Source: Linum tenue (Eukaryota; Streptophyta; Magnoliopsida; Malpighiales; Linaceae). From it: a stretch of 64,000 nucleotides of DNA. Positions within the stretch are counted from its first letter, which is position 1. Each line of letters begins with the position of its first letter. Positions 32,462 through 44,706 of the stretch are shown piece after piece. Location of the stretch: assembly GCA_946122785.1 (NCBI GenBank), contig CAMGYJ010000008.1:11557475-11621474 (forward strand). The letters are read 5' to 3'. The notes below the pieces were generated by a model, which made no database searches, was not told where the DNA came from, and saw nothing but the letters and a program-made list of their open reading frames with translations. The position numbers and the translations under genes were made by a program.

Positions 32462-33764
32462 CTAGGATCTTTGTAAGCTTGTTGGGATGCTAAATCTAGA
32501 AATGATATAATCTCCGAAGATCACAGCACCAGCAGCAAGAGCTCATCCAACTCCAGCGGCCAGCGGTCTTGCTGCCCCTTTAGTTACTGCTGCAGATGCC
32601 GGACCGTTTATGTACTCTGAAGAAAGGTGGGTATATAATTCCTCCCTCACCACCTGCATTGCAAACACAACTACATCAGCTATCAGGAACCAATTTTATC
32701 GGGAGATGATATAACTACCTGCTAGTCGAATCAATATTTCACCTTTCCACCATTTTTGTCAGATCAAAATCAATCTGCTGTAGGGCAACAGCAAATATGA
32801 AGTATTCAAAAGTTTGAAATTCCTTCTCTAAGTTGCAACAGCCACAACAATGTTTCAGTCTTATCTAAGAGCGAAATTCCTTTTGCTATATTTCTACTAT
32901 CTCTAAAGCATTTAACATCCACAACTCTTGAACATTCAGCGTTCATTCATTAACATCCCAGATAGTCAAACTATAAAGTCTACTTACATGAAATCAAAAA
33001 CCTACGTAAAATTTGAGTTGTAAGCTGGAATCCAAGAATCTAAAGATTTTACAATCGCATAAAAGTCATAGGTATTCTAAGTCACCCTGCAAATTTTGCC
33101 AAATAGTACCATAACAAGATCGTGGTATCCATATGCAATATCGATAAGCGTAACCTGTCCAAATATGCAATCATGAAATAGGGGCAGGAGCATATACAGC
33201 GTATATTCTACCAAGTTCATTGATGTACTAGCAAGCTTAGGAGTCGACTTGGGATTTTTACTACATTGCATGCAACAAGACAATTCCACGAGTACCTGAA
33301 GCCAGGTGTGAACCCTGAACAAGGTTCTTCTCTTTCGTCTGTGATCTGGATCGAAACATCAACAAACTCTGGGGTTTGTTAGAGTTTCGTTTGCACAGCT
33401 GGTTGCTCCCGACTTCTTCAGACCCATATGAGGAGGAGGTCTTCTTATTGCTGTACTTTGCCAGAGACTCTTTTAGGAGGATGGTCAAGGTCCCTTCAAA
33501 GGCTTTCGCTGAGGAAAATGGGCTCTTGACTATAGACTTCAACAGTTAGCGCCATGTCCTGGAAATCATATCATCCAGCAAACTTGATCTTCCATGTGGG
33601 GTTTACATTTCCAGAGCCATCTTTTGCAATGTTGGTGCAGCACTTGTTATAGGGGAGGGGACAATCCAAACAGCAGGATACAACTGCCTCTTCCAGAAGG
33701 AGTAAGAATGCTTAACGCCTCGAGCAGAGATGAGACTTACTTCTACCCATATCTTACCACCCAT
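32462..33764 (-). pseudogene. C2-domain protein pseudogene (plant SRC2-like/C2 family)
   Basis: The start at 33764 gives MGGKIWVEVSLISARGVK, the first strands of a plant C2 domain. The frame is then lost and recovered in other frames: NKCCTNIAKDGSGN, MALTVEVYSQEPIFLSES, GTLTILLKESLAKYSNKK with EEVGSNQLCKRNSNKPQ, and FVDVSIQITDEREEP. A final block at 32462-32640 has ALAAGAVIFG and a stop, interrupted by an in-frame TGA just before it. At least four frameshifts or stops break it, and the Pro/Gly-rich middle typical of the family is missing from 32660-33270, which contains nothing recognisable. This is a decayed gene copy. Membrane or calcium-dependent function is lost. Confidence 0.75.
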
Positions 33765-34310
33765 TGCAGGAATCAGAGAGGAAGAATGCACATAGAGATG
33801 CTCATCAACAGAACTGAACTTTTGCCTTTACATTTCTACCTGAGATCGATTGGCTCTACTTTTCACAAAGTGGGTTCAAGGAGAAAGGAAAAGAGAATAA
33901 CAATGCATTATCTGTAACCCTGTAGTCTGCATTACTACTTTACTTGGTGAAAGAACAAATTGAAATTTTTATGCCAAAACCACTAATCAAAGGACAAAAT
34001 GCCAAACCCGTTTTTGGCTGTCGAAAGTGCACCACAAACAAGCAAAGAGAGAAGAGAATACAGAACATGTCAATGACACGAAACTCTCTGTTCGGACACT
34101 GTAAAGATTAAATTAGTTTATAGATGGATAAGGTAGTAAAGCATAAGCTTAAAGTCGAGATTTTGACAGAATCCCACATGGCGAAAACGAGTAAATATAT
34201 TGAGCTAAGAGACTAGACCAGAGTACAACAATCGATTTCTAACCTGGGACTGGGATCTCTGCTGTAGTCTATATTCTACCCAAATGGCTGTGGAGTTGAA
34301 CTATACAAGC
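33765..34310. other. Intergenic sequence, no feature recognised
   Basis: This stretch separates the C2 pseudogene from the 3' end of the acetyltransferase gene. I see only AT-rich unassigned sequence. Confidence 0.35.
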
Positions 34311-35554
34311 TCAGTCCTCTGCAGATTCTCCAACAGTTACCTTAAGAGAAGGTAACTCTCTGGGAGGTGGAATTAGCAAGAGTTTTCTACCTACACGTTT
34401 CGCCATGTGATCCTGATAATCTCCACCAGCATTATCACAGGTTGGAGCAGTCCTTGTGTACATCATTGTGGTAGATCCCAAAATGTCATCTCCAAACCCA
34501 CAAGCTTTGAAGAACGATCTGGAAAACCCAAACCAGAACCACACTCAAACCCTTAATTCAATCAACCTAACAACAGCAGAGAATCAATGGGAAGATGGCT
34601 CCGCTTAAATTACCTTTCATTGGCAGAGCAAAGGGCTGCAATGTCATAAATGTCTCTGCTAATCAGTATTCTGAAATCAACATAAAGGAGAAACCCACGA
34701 CACTTATCAAAATCTTTTTGGCACTCGGCAAAGGTACCGCTGGCCAAGCTCCAAGACTCTGCATAAAGGAACTACCTTGTGATTTTCTGAAGGATCATCT
34801 TCCCAATTCCCATTCCTCGCAACTGAGGGACAACCTGGGGAATGGAAGCCACTGAGAAACCGCAAATCATATGAACATCATCCACCCCACAACAAGCCAA
34901 ACTCCAAAATTTCAAACGCAATGGTACGCAAAATTTTCAACTGGAATCTTTCTTGTAGTTAAACTTTACCACCACATCATGGATGGATGCAGTCAATCCT
35001 GAATCTGAAACAGCTCGACCAAAACCTACGAGCTGCCCATTAGAGGGCGAGATCATCAGAGCCGGAGGGATCAACCTCTGCAATACATCTCCCAAACCCA
35101 TCAGACCATCTCCTCCTTTTTCTTCCTCTTCTTGATCCCGAATCCCAACATCCCGCGGTTTGCAGAAGACGGATACGAGCACAGAGCTATGAGAGAGAGC
35201 AATTCCGAGCTTCTCCACATCGACATCTTCGACGGCCGCCGTTGCCGCGGCCTCTCCATATTCTGAACGTTGAATTAACTTGGGGAAACGGTGGCAGGAG
35301 TGGTTACAAAGGGCGAAGAGGCGGCGGAGCTGTTGGGGCTGGACGTGAGATGGGTTTGCAGAGATGTAGAGAGGAACGCTTGTTTCCACGGGAGATATAG
35401 AATTGAGCGCGGTCCTTGTCGGGTTCTGAGAGTTGCTTCTGGGTTTTCTCGCCCACCTGATTTCCATGGCGATACTCTTGCAATAGCAGGCGGAGCTGCT
35501 CTTCATCGCCGCCAGCGTTGCCACACTGACAGCACTGATAGCTGCAACGTCCAT
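34311..35554 (-). CDS. GNAT-family N-acetyltransferase, probably plastid-localised (4 exons)
   Basis: Minus-strand exons 34970-35554, 34776-34834, 34614-34670 and 34311-34518 join in frame to 302 residues. The acetyl-CoA-binding motif R/QxxGxG is present as QLRGMGIG (R201-G206) in exon 2, after the strand VGFGRAVSDSGLTASIHDVV. Exon 3 encodes ILISRDIYDIAALCS and exon 4 SFFKACGFGDDILGSTTMMY, matching the end of the plant plastid GNAT group. The N-terminal region starts MDVAAISAVSVATLAAMKSS and is Ser/Ala/Arg-rich, fitting a transit peptide. VETSVPLYISANPSHVQP and FALCNHSCHRFP are further family marks. Plant plastid GNATs acetylate lysines and N-termini of plastid proteins; the exact substrate here is unknown. 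A Glu-rich stretch (DQEEEEKGG) interrupts the middle. Confidence 0.88.
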
Positions 35555-35735
35555 CGCCGTCGGCCGTTGGTTGGTAGACTAGAATACTAGATAGCGAAAA
35601 TGTGGATTAAGGTTGATATTAATATTTGCTCCTTTGACTTTTTGAATGATGATTTTAATTACTGTTCACACATTTCTGAACAATATTTTCATGGTTAAGA
35701 AAACTAAATTAAATTATTATAGTCTTATTAATTTT
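35555..35735. other. GNAT promoter region and left flank of the LINE
   Basis: This AT-rich region upstream of the acetyltransferase start ends at the poly(T) tract that marks the LINE's 3' end. The LINE therefore inserted within about 180 bp of this gene's start codon. Confidence 0.4.
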
Positions 35736-37180
35736 CTTTTTTTTACAAAACAAAGCGCTTAAAGGGCGCCCCAACCTTTATTCAATAACTGAACGTGATG
35801 TCTGAACTCCAATAATGTCATGGTACAACCAGTAAGCCAAAACACTATCCGGATTCACAATATTATGCAAACCAATAGGAAGAGAGTGACCCAGATTAGC
35901 GAGATAGTCTGCAACAACGTTCGCTTCCCTGTAAATATGAGTAATGAGGACTTGCTAGTCCCGAGCTAACCAACGTCGTATCTCAGCGACGCTCGTGTAA
36001 TGGATGTGTTGAGGTGTGGCCGTCTCAATAAGGGACTTAGCCGTAGCAGAATCTGTCTGTAGAATTACCTTCCTAACTCCTGCCTCCTAAGCGAGTTTCA
36101 GTCCATGCACAATTCCTGCCAGTTCTGCACTCGTAATAGAACCCCCCCCCCCCCAAGTTCGCAGCAAAAGCAGTAATGAGGCGGCCGTCGTCTCCCAAAC
36201 GACTCCGCCTGCTGTTGTACTTGAAGGAGAGTGGACCACTGATCCATCAGTAGTTAGACATGTCCATCCTGGTGGTGGTGGTTGCCAGTTGATAAGTCTT
36301 AGTTGTTGAAGTCCCCTGGCTCCAAACATATGTGTCTCCTTCTCAAATGCTTGATGGATTTGTTGTCGCAGAGTAGCAGCACTGTCATGGAACTGTGCAT
36401 ATGACTTTAACTCACCTTGGAAGCAGAATTCATTCTGGTTCTTCCATAGCAGCCAACACATAGCCGTAAAGAGAGTGTTGTCAATGTTGTAGCCTCGCCC
36501 TGTTGTGTAATGCATCATCCATCTCCCAAGGTCTGGCTAAAAAAAGTCACTATCCGGCTCGTCACGAAGCAACTCTGCCCATGCCGCACGAGCGTAGGGA
36601 CACTCTCGAAGCACGTGGAGAGTTGTCTCAGGTCCGTCTCCGCAGGTCTTGCAGCCATCCTCCGTCGTAAGATGTCTCCTCTTGCATTCGGCATTTGTAA
36701 TAAGCCTCTGATGTGTAGCGAGCCACAAAAAAGTCCTCATTCGCTGCAGCGCTAGAACTCGCCAAATGGACCGCCAACGTGGGTGCCTGTGAGAAGCCGT
36801 TGACTCGTCCTCCCCTGTGATCTCATACACCGACCTAAATGAGAATCTTCCGTCCGTCGAGAATCTCCAGCACCGGGTGTCATCCTCGATCTCCCCTGGC
36901 ACCGGATGGAGGTAGACCTGCAAAGCCACATTATTTGGTAAGAAATGATTAATGTATGTATGGTTCCACTCACCATTTAAGACAAGATAAGCCACGGGCA
37001 TGTCAAGTGCTGTAGTGGGGAGGTCGTGAACGAGGGTGCAAAGTGGCTCGCCATCATGAAGCCACCGATCCTTCCAAAATCTGGCTCTCCTCCCATTCCT
37101 GATATTCCACGCCGTAGCATCCTGAATTTTATCCGAAACACGGAGGATCCCCCGCCAAAGATTAGACATGCTCCCGGTAG
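35736..37180 (-). mobile_element. LINE 1, 3' segment (zf-RVT and RNase H domains)
   Basis: The poly(A) tail is read as poly(T) at 35736-35750 on the plus strand. The minus strand carries the reverse-transcriptase-associated zinc-binding region (NIRNGRRARFWKDRW, CKTCGDGPETTLHVLRECPY) and an RNase H domain beginning WTCLTTDGSVVHS, with a DSATAKS-type second motif and a stop at 35778. An in-frame TAG near 36088 interrupts RNase H, and a C13 tract at 36142-36154 encodes glycines. It is one of the segments of a single plant L1-type LINE, cut off at 37180 by the MULE insertion. Confidence 0.88.
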
Positions 37181-37239
37181 GAGATTTTTCCAATAATATC
37201 ACGTTTAAAAAAAATTACAAAACAAGCACCCATCCAAAA

Positions 37240-37600
37240 AAATTGACAGAAATAGCACCATTTTTAATGGAACGCACCCCTAAGGTGCATTTTATAAGTA
37301 AACCGCACCCTACAGGTGCGTTTTACTTATAAACCGCACCTTAGGGGTGCGTTCCATGCCACGTCAGCACGCGGAACGCACTAGGAAGCTGCGGTTTACT
37401 TACTCTGCGGAACGGTCTTCAAGACCGTTAGATGGAGGAGCGATCGGAGGGCGGACCGCGAGCCAGCAGAGGATCCGCGCCACGGATCGGGGACCGCACA
37501 TGCAAGGAGCGGTCAGAGCCTCGTGACTCGCAAAACGTATCGAAAGGGAGCAATTTCTGCGAGGGGAAAATTACCAGACCGCCCCTGAAGGGTGCGGTCT
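37240..37600. repeat. Left-end array of short palindromes in the MULE
   Basis: Imperfect 20-25-bp palindromes of the form CGCACC-spacer-GGTGCG recur: CGCACCCCTAAGGTGC, CGCACCCTACAGGTGCG, CGCACCTTAGGGGTGCG and ACCGCCCCTGAAGGGTGCGGT, separated by AAACC/TTTACTT spacers. The same motif type recurs at the right end. They may be transposase or host-factor binding sites; that is inference. Confidence 0.8.
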
Positions 37601-37606
37601 GATAAG

Positions 37607-37614
37607 TATAAATA
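37607..37614 (+). promoter_or_regulatory. TATA box of the PMD gene
   Basis: TATAAATA occurs about 260 bp upstream of the ATG at 37867, just after the left-end palindrome array, followed by a C/T-rich stretch typical of a plant start region. Confidence 0.6.
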
Positions 37615-37763
37615 CCCCCCTTCCCCTCTCATTTCTTCACACCACAACCCATTCTTCCTTCTCTCTCTAGAATTTATCTCTCTAAACCATCCCCTCTCAA
37701 AAGCCTAGGAAATAGTGGTTTGTTGGTTGCGGCTAAGTCCGATCTGCCATCAGAAAATATTTC

Positions 37764-37858
37764 TGAGGTTTTTTCCTCAAAACCCGCCGAGCCGAATCTT
37801 TGTCCGAATTTTGGTTTTTTCCTCAAAACCCGCCGAGCCGAATCTCTGTCCGAATTTC
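37764..37858 (+). repeat. Two-copy ~49-bp tandem repeat in the PMD leader
   Basis: TTTTTTCCTCAAAACCCGCC and the following GAGCCGAATCT..GTCCGAATTT occur twice in tandem just before the PMD start codon. Confidence 0.8.
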
Positions 37859-38218
37859 CCGAAAAAATGGCCGATTGGTGGCAAGGAGAGGGAGTTTATG
37901 TTGATGAATTTCAAGCGGTACGTACTCATTATTCTGGTTTAATTTTTGTTGTTGTTATAAGCTTTTTAATTAATCTATGTACTAACCTCGTTGTTATTTT
38001 CTCGTAAGTTGGGGAGGAAGTGGATATATACAACCAACGGTATTATCTCGAGCAAGGACCGTTGGATCCAACCGACTTGTACGACCAACCCAACCATCGG
38101 TCAAGGGATGTTTGGAACGATCACCCGGTACATACAATTCTTCACCATTTGTCCTTCTTTTATTTTGTTAATTTATTTAGTGTAATATAAAATAAATTTA
38201 TGTTGAATTTTTAATCAT

Positions 38219-38485
38219 GTTGGTTGTTTTCAATAATTTAATCGAATACATAGCGCCACTTACTTCGACTCTTTATAAAGAGATGCACATTTAAGGAAAT
38301 GGGGTTTTAAGCGATTATCATATCCTCCCATTCCCTGGGAAAATCGGGTATTAAGAGATCCTCGGATCCCCCCTTTTTCTGTCAAAAAAACTGTGTTTCT
38401 AAGAAGATGTATACCCCTTCTAAGAGTCTAACGAGTGTTGCTCTGTATTCGATTAAATTATTTAAAACAACCAATACGATTAAAT
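38219..38485 (+). mobile_element. MITE-like hairpin element A in the PMD intron
   Basis: The outer arms GGTTGTTTTCAATAATTTAA and its right-hand inverse pair for about 50 bp, down to GACTCTT/AAGAGTC. The internal sequence GGAAATGGGGTTTTAAGCGA, then CGGATCCCCCC, is found again in inverted plus-strand orientation at 42636-42822. It lies wholly within the intron 38128-38894. Confidence 0.65.
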
Positions 38486-40789
38486 TATTTACCAAACAAC
38501 CAATACGATTTATTTTTATGTGTACAAAATAAATTTTATTAATTTCAAACATTTGAATATGTATGTTTCTCTTTAAATTATTATTCATTAACAATGTTAT
38601 TTATGTTAATTAATTTAGTATGTTTATTTTACGATAATATGTATGTATCTCTTTAAATTATTATTCATTTAGAATGTTATTATGTTAATTAATTTAGGAT
38701 GTTTATTTTATGATAATATGTATGTATCTCTTTAAATTATTATTGATTTAGAATGTTATTATGTTAATTATATGAAATATCTTTTTATGATAATAAAATT
38801 CTGCTTGAAGTTAAATAATTTAATTTAATTAATTTAGTTATAAGAAAAAAAACCCTTACTAATATATAATAATTAACGTGTAAATTTTCGCTAGGAGGCA
38901 CAAACAATAATCCGCTACAGGGGTACGACCAATGTGCTCCCATTCCACCCAGCTATCTTGCCCTTTCTCAAAAGGGCACGGTTGGACCCGATTAGGCATT
39001 TTAACGGCATCAAAGTTGATCGCCAACTCGTCACCGCATTAGCCGAGAGATGGAGAAAGGAGACCCATTGTTTCAACTTTAGAGAAGGAGAGGCCACCAT
39101 CACGCTAAAGGATGTCGCCATCCTAACCCATCTGCCCATCGACGGCAAACCGGTGTGCGTGAGTGATCATCCCCCCGAGGATCGTGACGGTATGCCCGGT
39201 TGGGTTCATTTCATCCACAGTGTTTTGGGAGTGAAAGTACCGGTGAAGGGGTGCGTTGATGCGACCGATCGCATGCCACCAATGAGGAAACACCAAGTCT
39301 CAATTACTTAGTTGACGAAGTATTTTAGAGACCATTACGAGAGTCATCCCCTAACCGAGGAAAGTCCGGAGGATGAGAAGGAGAGATCTGCTCGTGTCTA
39401 TCTCATAGGCATGATCGGAGGAGTGTTCTTCTCCAAAAAATCAAGCAATCTCCTTAGTTGTGGATGGCTTAGGATCATCCTCGGTAGTTGGGAGGAGATG
39501 GGGAGTATAGTTGGGCATCCGCTTGCCTAGCTATGATCTACCACAACTTGTGCAATGCGTCTCTAAAAGCTGTGAGGGAGGTCGGTGGCGCAATGTTCAT
39601 CGTCCAATTTTGGGCTTGGGAGCATATGCCATGGATTGAACCGGTCCAACGTCCCGACAGGGATTGGCCAATCAATCATCCCCTAAGAGGTGAAGCTTAT
39701 GGTACAAGGTAAACTTCTCATACCCCATCATGTTTTTCATAACACATTTTCCCTTGTGTTTTAGCTTATTGTAGTTTCATTATTGTCTTATTAATAAGGT
39801 GGCTCGGACACACAACATGCGACAACCTTGCCCAACACAAGTTGGACAAGTATCGGAGGAGGTTTGAACGACTTTGGGAAGGAGTGGTAACTTCTATACT
39901 TTGATCCATTTATATCTTTTTTCCATGGGACTACATGTATTTTTCTAATTAATTAATCTTAAGTTACTCATTTCTTTCTTGTAGACCGTCTTCGATCCAC
40001 ACCCGGAGAACATCGTTCATTGGCATCTCCATCAATTCCCCGGTCATATCGGGCAATGGTGCACGAGGGTCCCTCTAATTTGTTTTGGGACCATGGAGTG
40101 GCACTTGCCGGATCGATGCCTCCATCAGTTTGGTCGGGAGCAGTGCATTCATTGGAGGTCCCCCGATAGTCAAAGGGCCTTTCATGGCCGAGATGGTCGG
40201 CAAGTTACTTGCGATTGGCCACGAAGTTGGCGAAATTCATCGCGATTTGGGAGAACCGACAATCCCAGGATATTGTCACTCCAACTCAAGTGGGTCGAAT
40301 GGGGTATCATGACCCATACTTGGATCGATATCGGCAAACATCGGTTCGTTACATGACTCCGGAGGGTGCGGCCGATGGTGCATTAGTAAGTATATTCCGT
40401 CTAAACAATTAAATTTATTACTTGGTTCCTAAATCTTTTTCTAACTTTTTTTTTGTGATTTAGGCTGATGGGATCGAGCGGATCAAAGATATGACCACCG
40501 GGAGAATTGAGCTGGGCAATGAAGATGTGAGCTTCATCAGGAGGATGGAAAACAGTCTGCTTGACTGTATCAGAGCTTAGGGTCGGGATCATCGTAGATA
40601 TCCGCCCATCCCCACACCCCCGCCACCTCCGGTACAAGTTGATGTCCCCGATCCCCCACCACCATACGAGAGAAAGAAGAGCAAGGGGGTTCGGGAAAGG
40701 CCCAACGTGCCCGACGTAACGCCATATCAGGGTTGGAAAGTGCCGCCCCCATTGGTTATGACACATGGTGCCGGACCGAGTTCCACCCA

Positions 40790-41120
40790 AGCTCCAAGCC
40801 CAAGTTCCCCCCAAGGTGCCGGACCGAGTTCCACCCAAGCTCCCCGCCCGACTTCCGCCTAAGATCCCCGCCCGAGTTCATCCCAAGAGGTCCGCCCCTC
40901 CTACCACAACGATCCCCACCCAAGCTCATACTACGATCCCCGCTCGACCTACCATCAATCCCCTCCGAGTTTCCATCAATCCCCATATGATCCCACAATC
41001 TCATACAACGATCCCCGACAAACATACTACGATTCCCGCCCGGTCTACCCCCCATCTCCCCGCCAAACATACTACGATTCCCGCCCGGTCTACCCACCAT
41101 CTCCCCGCCAAACATCATCG
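40790..41120 (+). repeat. Coding minisatellite in the PMD tail
   Basis: Short units recur: GTGCCGGACCGAGTTCCACC with CAAGCTCC twice near 40769-40845, and ACATACTACGATTCCCGCCC with GGTCTACC twice near 41019-41107. They encode Pro/Ser/Tyr-rich repeats. Confidence 0.75.
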
Positions 41121-41684
41121 GGTACTTGGCATGATGGCTCCTCCACGATGGCGCACCACGAATTCAACCCATTGACTCGCCCTCATCAGCAGTGGCTTCC
41201 TACTCCTCACCGTATGAGCGCGGATTTCCCCTGCTCGACCCCGGAAGCACCGCTTCCCCGCCGACACAGCACCGACGAGCGCCACACTACCTCGGCCATT
41301 CAAAACTTGCCACCGACCACCTGTTGTTACTCCCGTCGGCAAACGTACAAGGAGCAAGAAAACCGTGGCCTCCAGTGAAGCTCGTGGACTTCCTTGAGAT
41401 TTTCCTTTGAGTTGAATTTTATTTCTATGTACTTGGAACTATTCCCCTTATCTTAGTTTATTTAATTGAGTGTTGTTTCAATTTGGGGTTTATTTCTATG
41501 TACTTGGAACTATTTCCCCTTATCTTAGTTTATTTAATTGAGTGTTGTTTCAATTTGGGTTTTTATTTCTATGTCCTTGGAACTATTCCTCTTCACTTGA
41601 TATAATCCCAATTCGTTCAATCAACAATACACAATTACTTGCAAAGTAAGAGTCCCAACTAGCTTGAAGAATGATAATCGCAAA

Positions 41685-44600
41685 TTATGTCGCATTAGCT
41701 GAGTCCGGCACATCAGCACCCGGATTTTGCGGACCAATCGGTCCTGGACACCTTCGTTTATAATGTCCTGGAACTTTGCATATTGAACATCGTCTTGGGC
41801 CTCGTGGTGGTCTTCCACTTTGATCCATTTCGTTATGAATTCTCTTTTTCCTTGGGCGACCCGGTTCACGCCTCTGTCCGAACGACGGGGTGATCAATTT
41901 TCCTTCATATAGCTGCCAATAAGCTTCATCAGGCAATGCACGGAAACTCCGTCCATAGGTGTTTTTGAGTGAGTCGATATTGAAGAATGGACTAACGAAG
42001 TGACGGGGGTCTTTGCTCCTGTTTTTAATTACGGCCATTGCATGAGAACAAGGCCACCCTCTCCCCTGATACTTATGGCATGAGCACTCACCAACTTTTG
42101 TCCTAAAATTGACCAAAACTTCATGGCGGTGGCCTCCCCGTCTACCATCCTCCCGATGTACGGTCGTCACGCTATACCCGCCATTTGCCCGATTCATAAC
42201 GGTTACACTATGTCGCCTGCTCTTGCGATTGTCATTCTCCATTACTTCCATGACTTTATAGGCATAGACCTTTCCCTGTGCCTCGTTCGTCCTTGCCCAG
42301 TGGAGTCGGTTGACGAACCATGCATTCATTTTCCAAAAAGTCATCTCCACAATGGCAGAGATTGGCAGTGCACGAACGGCCTTGTAGACAGAGTTGATAC
42401 TCTCACCTGAGTTCGTTGTGGCAATACCCCATCTTGTCCCTCCATCTTTATGAAATGTCCACATGGATAGGTCGTGTCCATCCAGCCACTGTGCCCCTTC
42501 AGGGCATAACTCGCGCGTCTTCTGCATCTTCTCCAGAAATTTTTTCTCTTGGTAGGCAACCACTGAGAAAGACACAGAAAAGTAGTACGTTAGTCAATTT
42601 TCGGCAGTTTAGTACAATTCGAACAACCCGGAGGTAATCTCGTTAGACTCTTAGGAGAGGTATACATCTGCTTAGAAACACAGCCTGTTTGACAAAAAAA
42701 AGGGGGGATCCGAAGATCGCTTAAAACCCGATCTTCCCAGGAAATGGGAGGACCATGATAATCGCTTAAAACCCCATTTCCTTAGGCATGCATCTCTTTA
42801 GAAAGAGTCTAACAAGTGCACCACTCTTCTGATTACAAGATATTGTTAGCTGACAAAATTAAACGGCTAATAGAGAACTTACCAATCCACCACAAATTAT
42901 CAGCAAGTTTCTTTCGCTTGAAATGATGGTTCCAGTTGCTCTTGAAGTGTCATATGCACCACCTTTGGGACCACTTCCAGGATGGATCTAAACCTAAGAT
43001 GGCAGCTCTAATGTCGGCGTGCCGATCAGAGATTATTGTCAGGTTCGTCCTCCTGGTGACGTGGATTTGAATTTGCCGGAAAAACCATCCATAGCTATCA
43101 GCATTCTCTCCCTCAACAATGGCGAAGGCTAAAGGAAAGACTTGTCTGTTTGCATCCGCCCCACTGGCAATCAGGAGAGTGCCCTTGTACTTGCCGGTAA
43201 GGAATGTACCATCCACTTGGATCACAGGGACACAGAAGCCAAAACCATCAATAGATGGCTTGAATGCCCAAAAAAGTCGTCTGAAATGGTGCTTGTTACC
43301 TGGCTCTGGAGGTTGTATCTCTTCATCTTGGTATCGAGGAAAAAAACCGTGCCAGGGTTAGATGCCTCCAATGCCAAAATTAACCTGGGAAGGATTGCAT
43401 ATGATTCTTCCCAATCACCAAAGACGGCGACTAGAGCTTTCTGCTTTCCATGCCACGCCTTCTTATAGTTAATCATATAACCATAACGACTTGCAATGTC
43501 AGCGATTATGACTTTCACCTTAAGGTCCGGATCTTGCTCAATTAGATGCTTGATAGCCACAGCAACCACCCTGGATTTCAACTGTCGATGGCCTTGGGAA
43601 GTTATGGATGACACACATGTGTGTGTGTTCACCGCACGGGATATAACCCAGTGGCCGTGTCTCTTGCTGTTGATGGCCCGAATCCTAACATTGCACCCCT
43701 CGTGATGATTACGGCATCTTACTATGAGCCTTTTAGTGTTGGAATGAGTTGTGTGCCATTCAAAATGCCGAGTCATTGCTTCAGTCTCAATGGCGTGCCG
43801 CACCTCCTTCTTCGAGCCAAATTATTGGCCCTTCATAAACCCAGTGACTGGACCCCATATTGGGACCTCTGGCGGTTCTATGTCGCTGTCGACCATCCAA
43901 TTGTCGTCTGGAATGTGATTGTAGTAGGGGACTAGTACACGGTCACGAGCCACCTCATCATCATTAGCTGAGTCTGACTCTGGTCCTGAATCATCAGCAC
44001 CTTCAAGAGGGTCGGAGCTGTATGCACTGACGTTGTTCTCTCCTTCTTCATCGGAGGGGTCACTGACTGGTGCTGGCAGGGCATCCTCCATCTGATCCAG
44101 CTCATGAAAGGCACCTTCATCAGCTCCGTAATGGTAGTTGTGAAAACTACCGCTGCCTTATTGGAAGTTGTACTGAGGTTGGTTGGGGAGGTCCGGTTGA
44201 ACTTCTTCTTCATATGACGGGAAAGATTGATGATGACCTTCACCTTGCTCTTGGTACTGAAAATAGGAATGAGGATCATGGTAACTTTGGTAGGGATGAT
44301 CACCATATAATTCACCTCCACCATGGATACCAGATGTTTGACCGTGTCCAGAATGACCTCCAACGCCTACGACCGGCTCGGTGTAAACGAACATCTCGGC
44401 TTTGAAAAGATTTTTGGACCTCATGAATTCGAGCATGGCATCTACCTCATCCTGAGTGGTTATGAGATATTCCTCATGCCACAATGACCCACTTTCTCTG
44501 TTTGGATATCGGTACACCATACGATCAACTCTTCTCGTGCCATCCATGCAAGTAACATTAGTGCACATTTGATGGAGGTCTTCAAGCAGCGGTCTGGTAG

Positions 44601-44706
44601 CGACCTTTATCTTCTGAAAATTGTCACCGACGTAGGTGACCCCCTTTCCGGTCTCTTCCGTGTAACCATTCCACCGTAAGCCAAGCGTGAACTTTTGGAA
44701 TGCCAT
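41685..44706 (-). pseudogene. MURA-like MULE transposase (interrupted)
   Basis: From the ATG at 44706 the minus strand encodes an N-terminal plant MuDR domain (MAFQKFTLGLRWNG), an acidic region, then MuDR-type FGSKKEVRHAIETEAMTRH and CRNHHEGCNVRIRAINS. The DDE catalytic core follows, with IQVDGTFLTGKYKGTL (first Asp) and TIISDRHADIRAAI (second Asp). After an intron (42563-42882) come a SWIM zinc finger (CSCHKYQGRGWPCSHAMAVI) and a CCHC knuckle (CSICKVPGHYKRRCPG). Breaks are TAA at 44158, TAA at 43822, a frameshift near 43325 and TGA at 42950. The enzyme would cut and join at the element's ends. With four lesions this copy cannot make it. Confidence 0.88.
42636..42822 (-). mobile_element. MITE-like element B in the MURA intron
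   Basis: The ends are GTTAGACTCTT and AAGAGTCTAAC. Read on the minus strand, the interior matches element A (38219-38485) over about 180 bp, including GGGGTTTTAAGCGATTATCA and CTGTGTTTCTAAG. It sits within the transposase intron, in the same orientation relative to the gene as element A has in the PMD gene. Confidence 0.7.

Larger units (their letters stand above)
37867..41378 (+). pseudogene. PMD-domain gene of the MULE, with Pro/Ser-rich repeat tail (interrupted)
   Basis: Exon 1 (37867-37917, MADWWQGEGVYVDEFQA) is followed by a second exon ending at 38127 with YYLEQGPLDPTDLYDQPNH. An intron to 38894 then leads to the main PMD block: LPFHPAILPFLKRARLDPI, LVTALAERWRKETHCFNF, GEATITLKDVAILTHLPIDG. 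A TAG at 39309 interrupts it, and the frame shifts near 39480 between FFSKKSSN and ASACLAMIYHNLCNASLK. FWAWEHMPWIEPV, VPLICFGTMEWHLPDRCLHQ and YLDRYRQTSVRYMTPEG complete the domain. The tail (about 40600-41378) is Pro/Ser/Tyr-rich with repeated TYYDSRPVYPPSPRQ units. PMD proteins occur in MULEs and as host MAIN/MAIL genes acting in silencing and genome stability. This copy is probably dead. Confidence 0.8.

Noticed and set aside
40401..41357. Minus-strand Gly/Arg-rich frames over the PMD tail
   Set aside because: They are reverse shadows of the plus-strand Pro/Ser-rich repeats.
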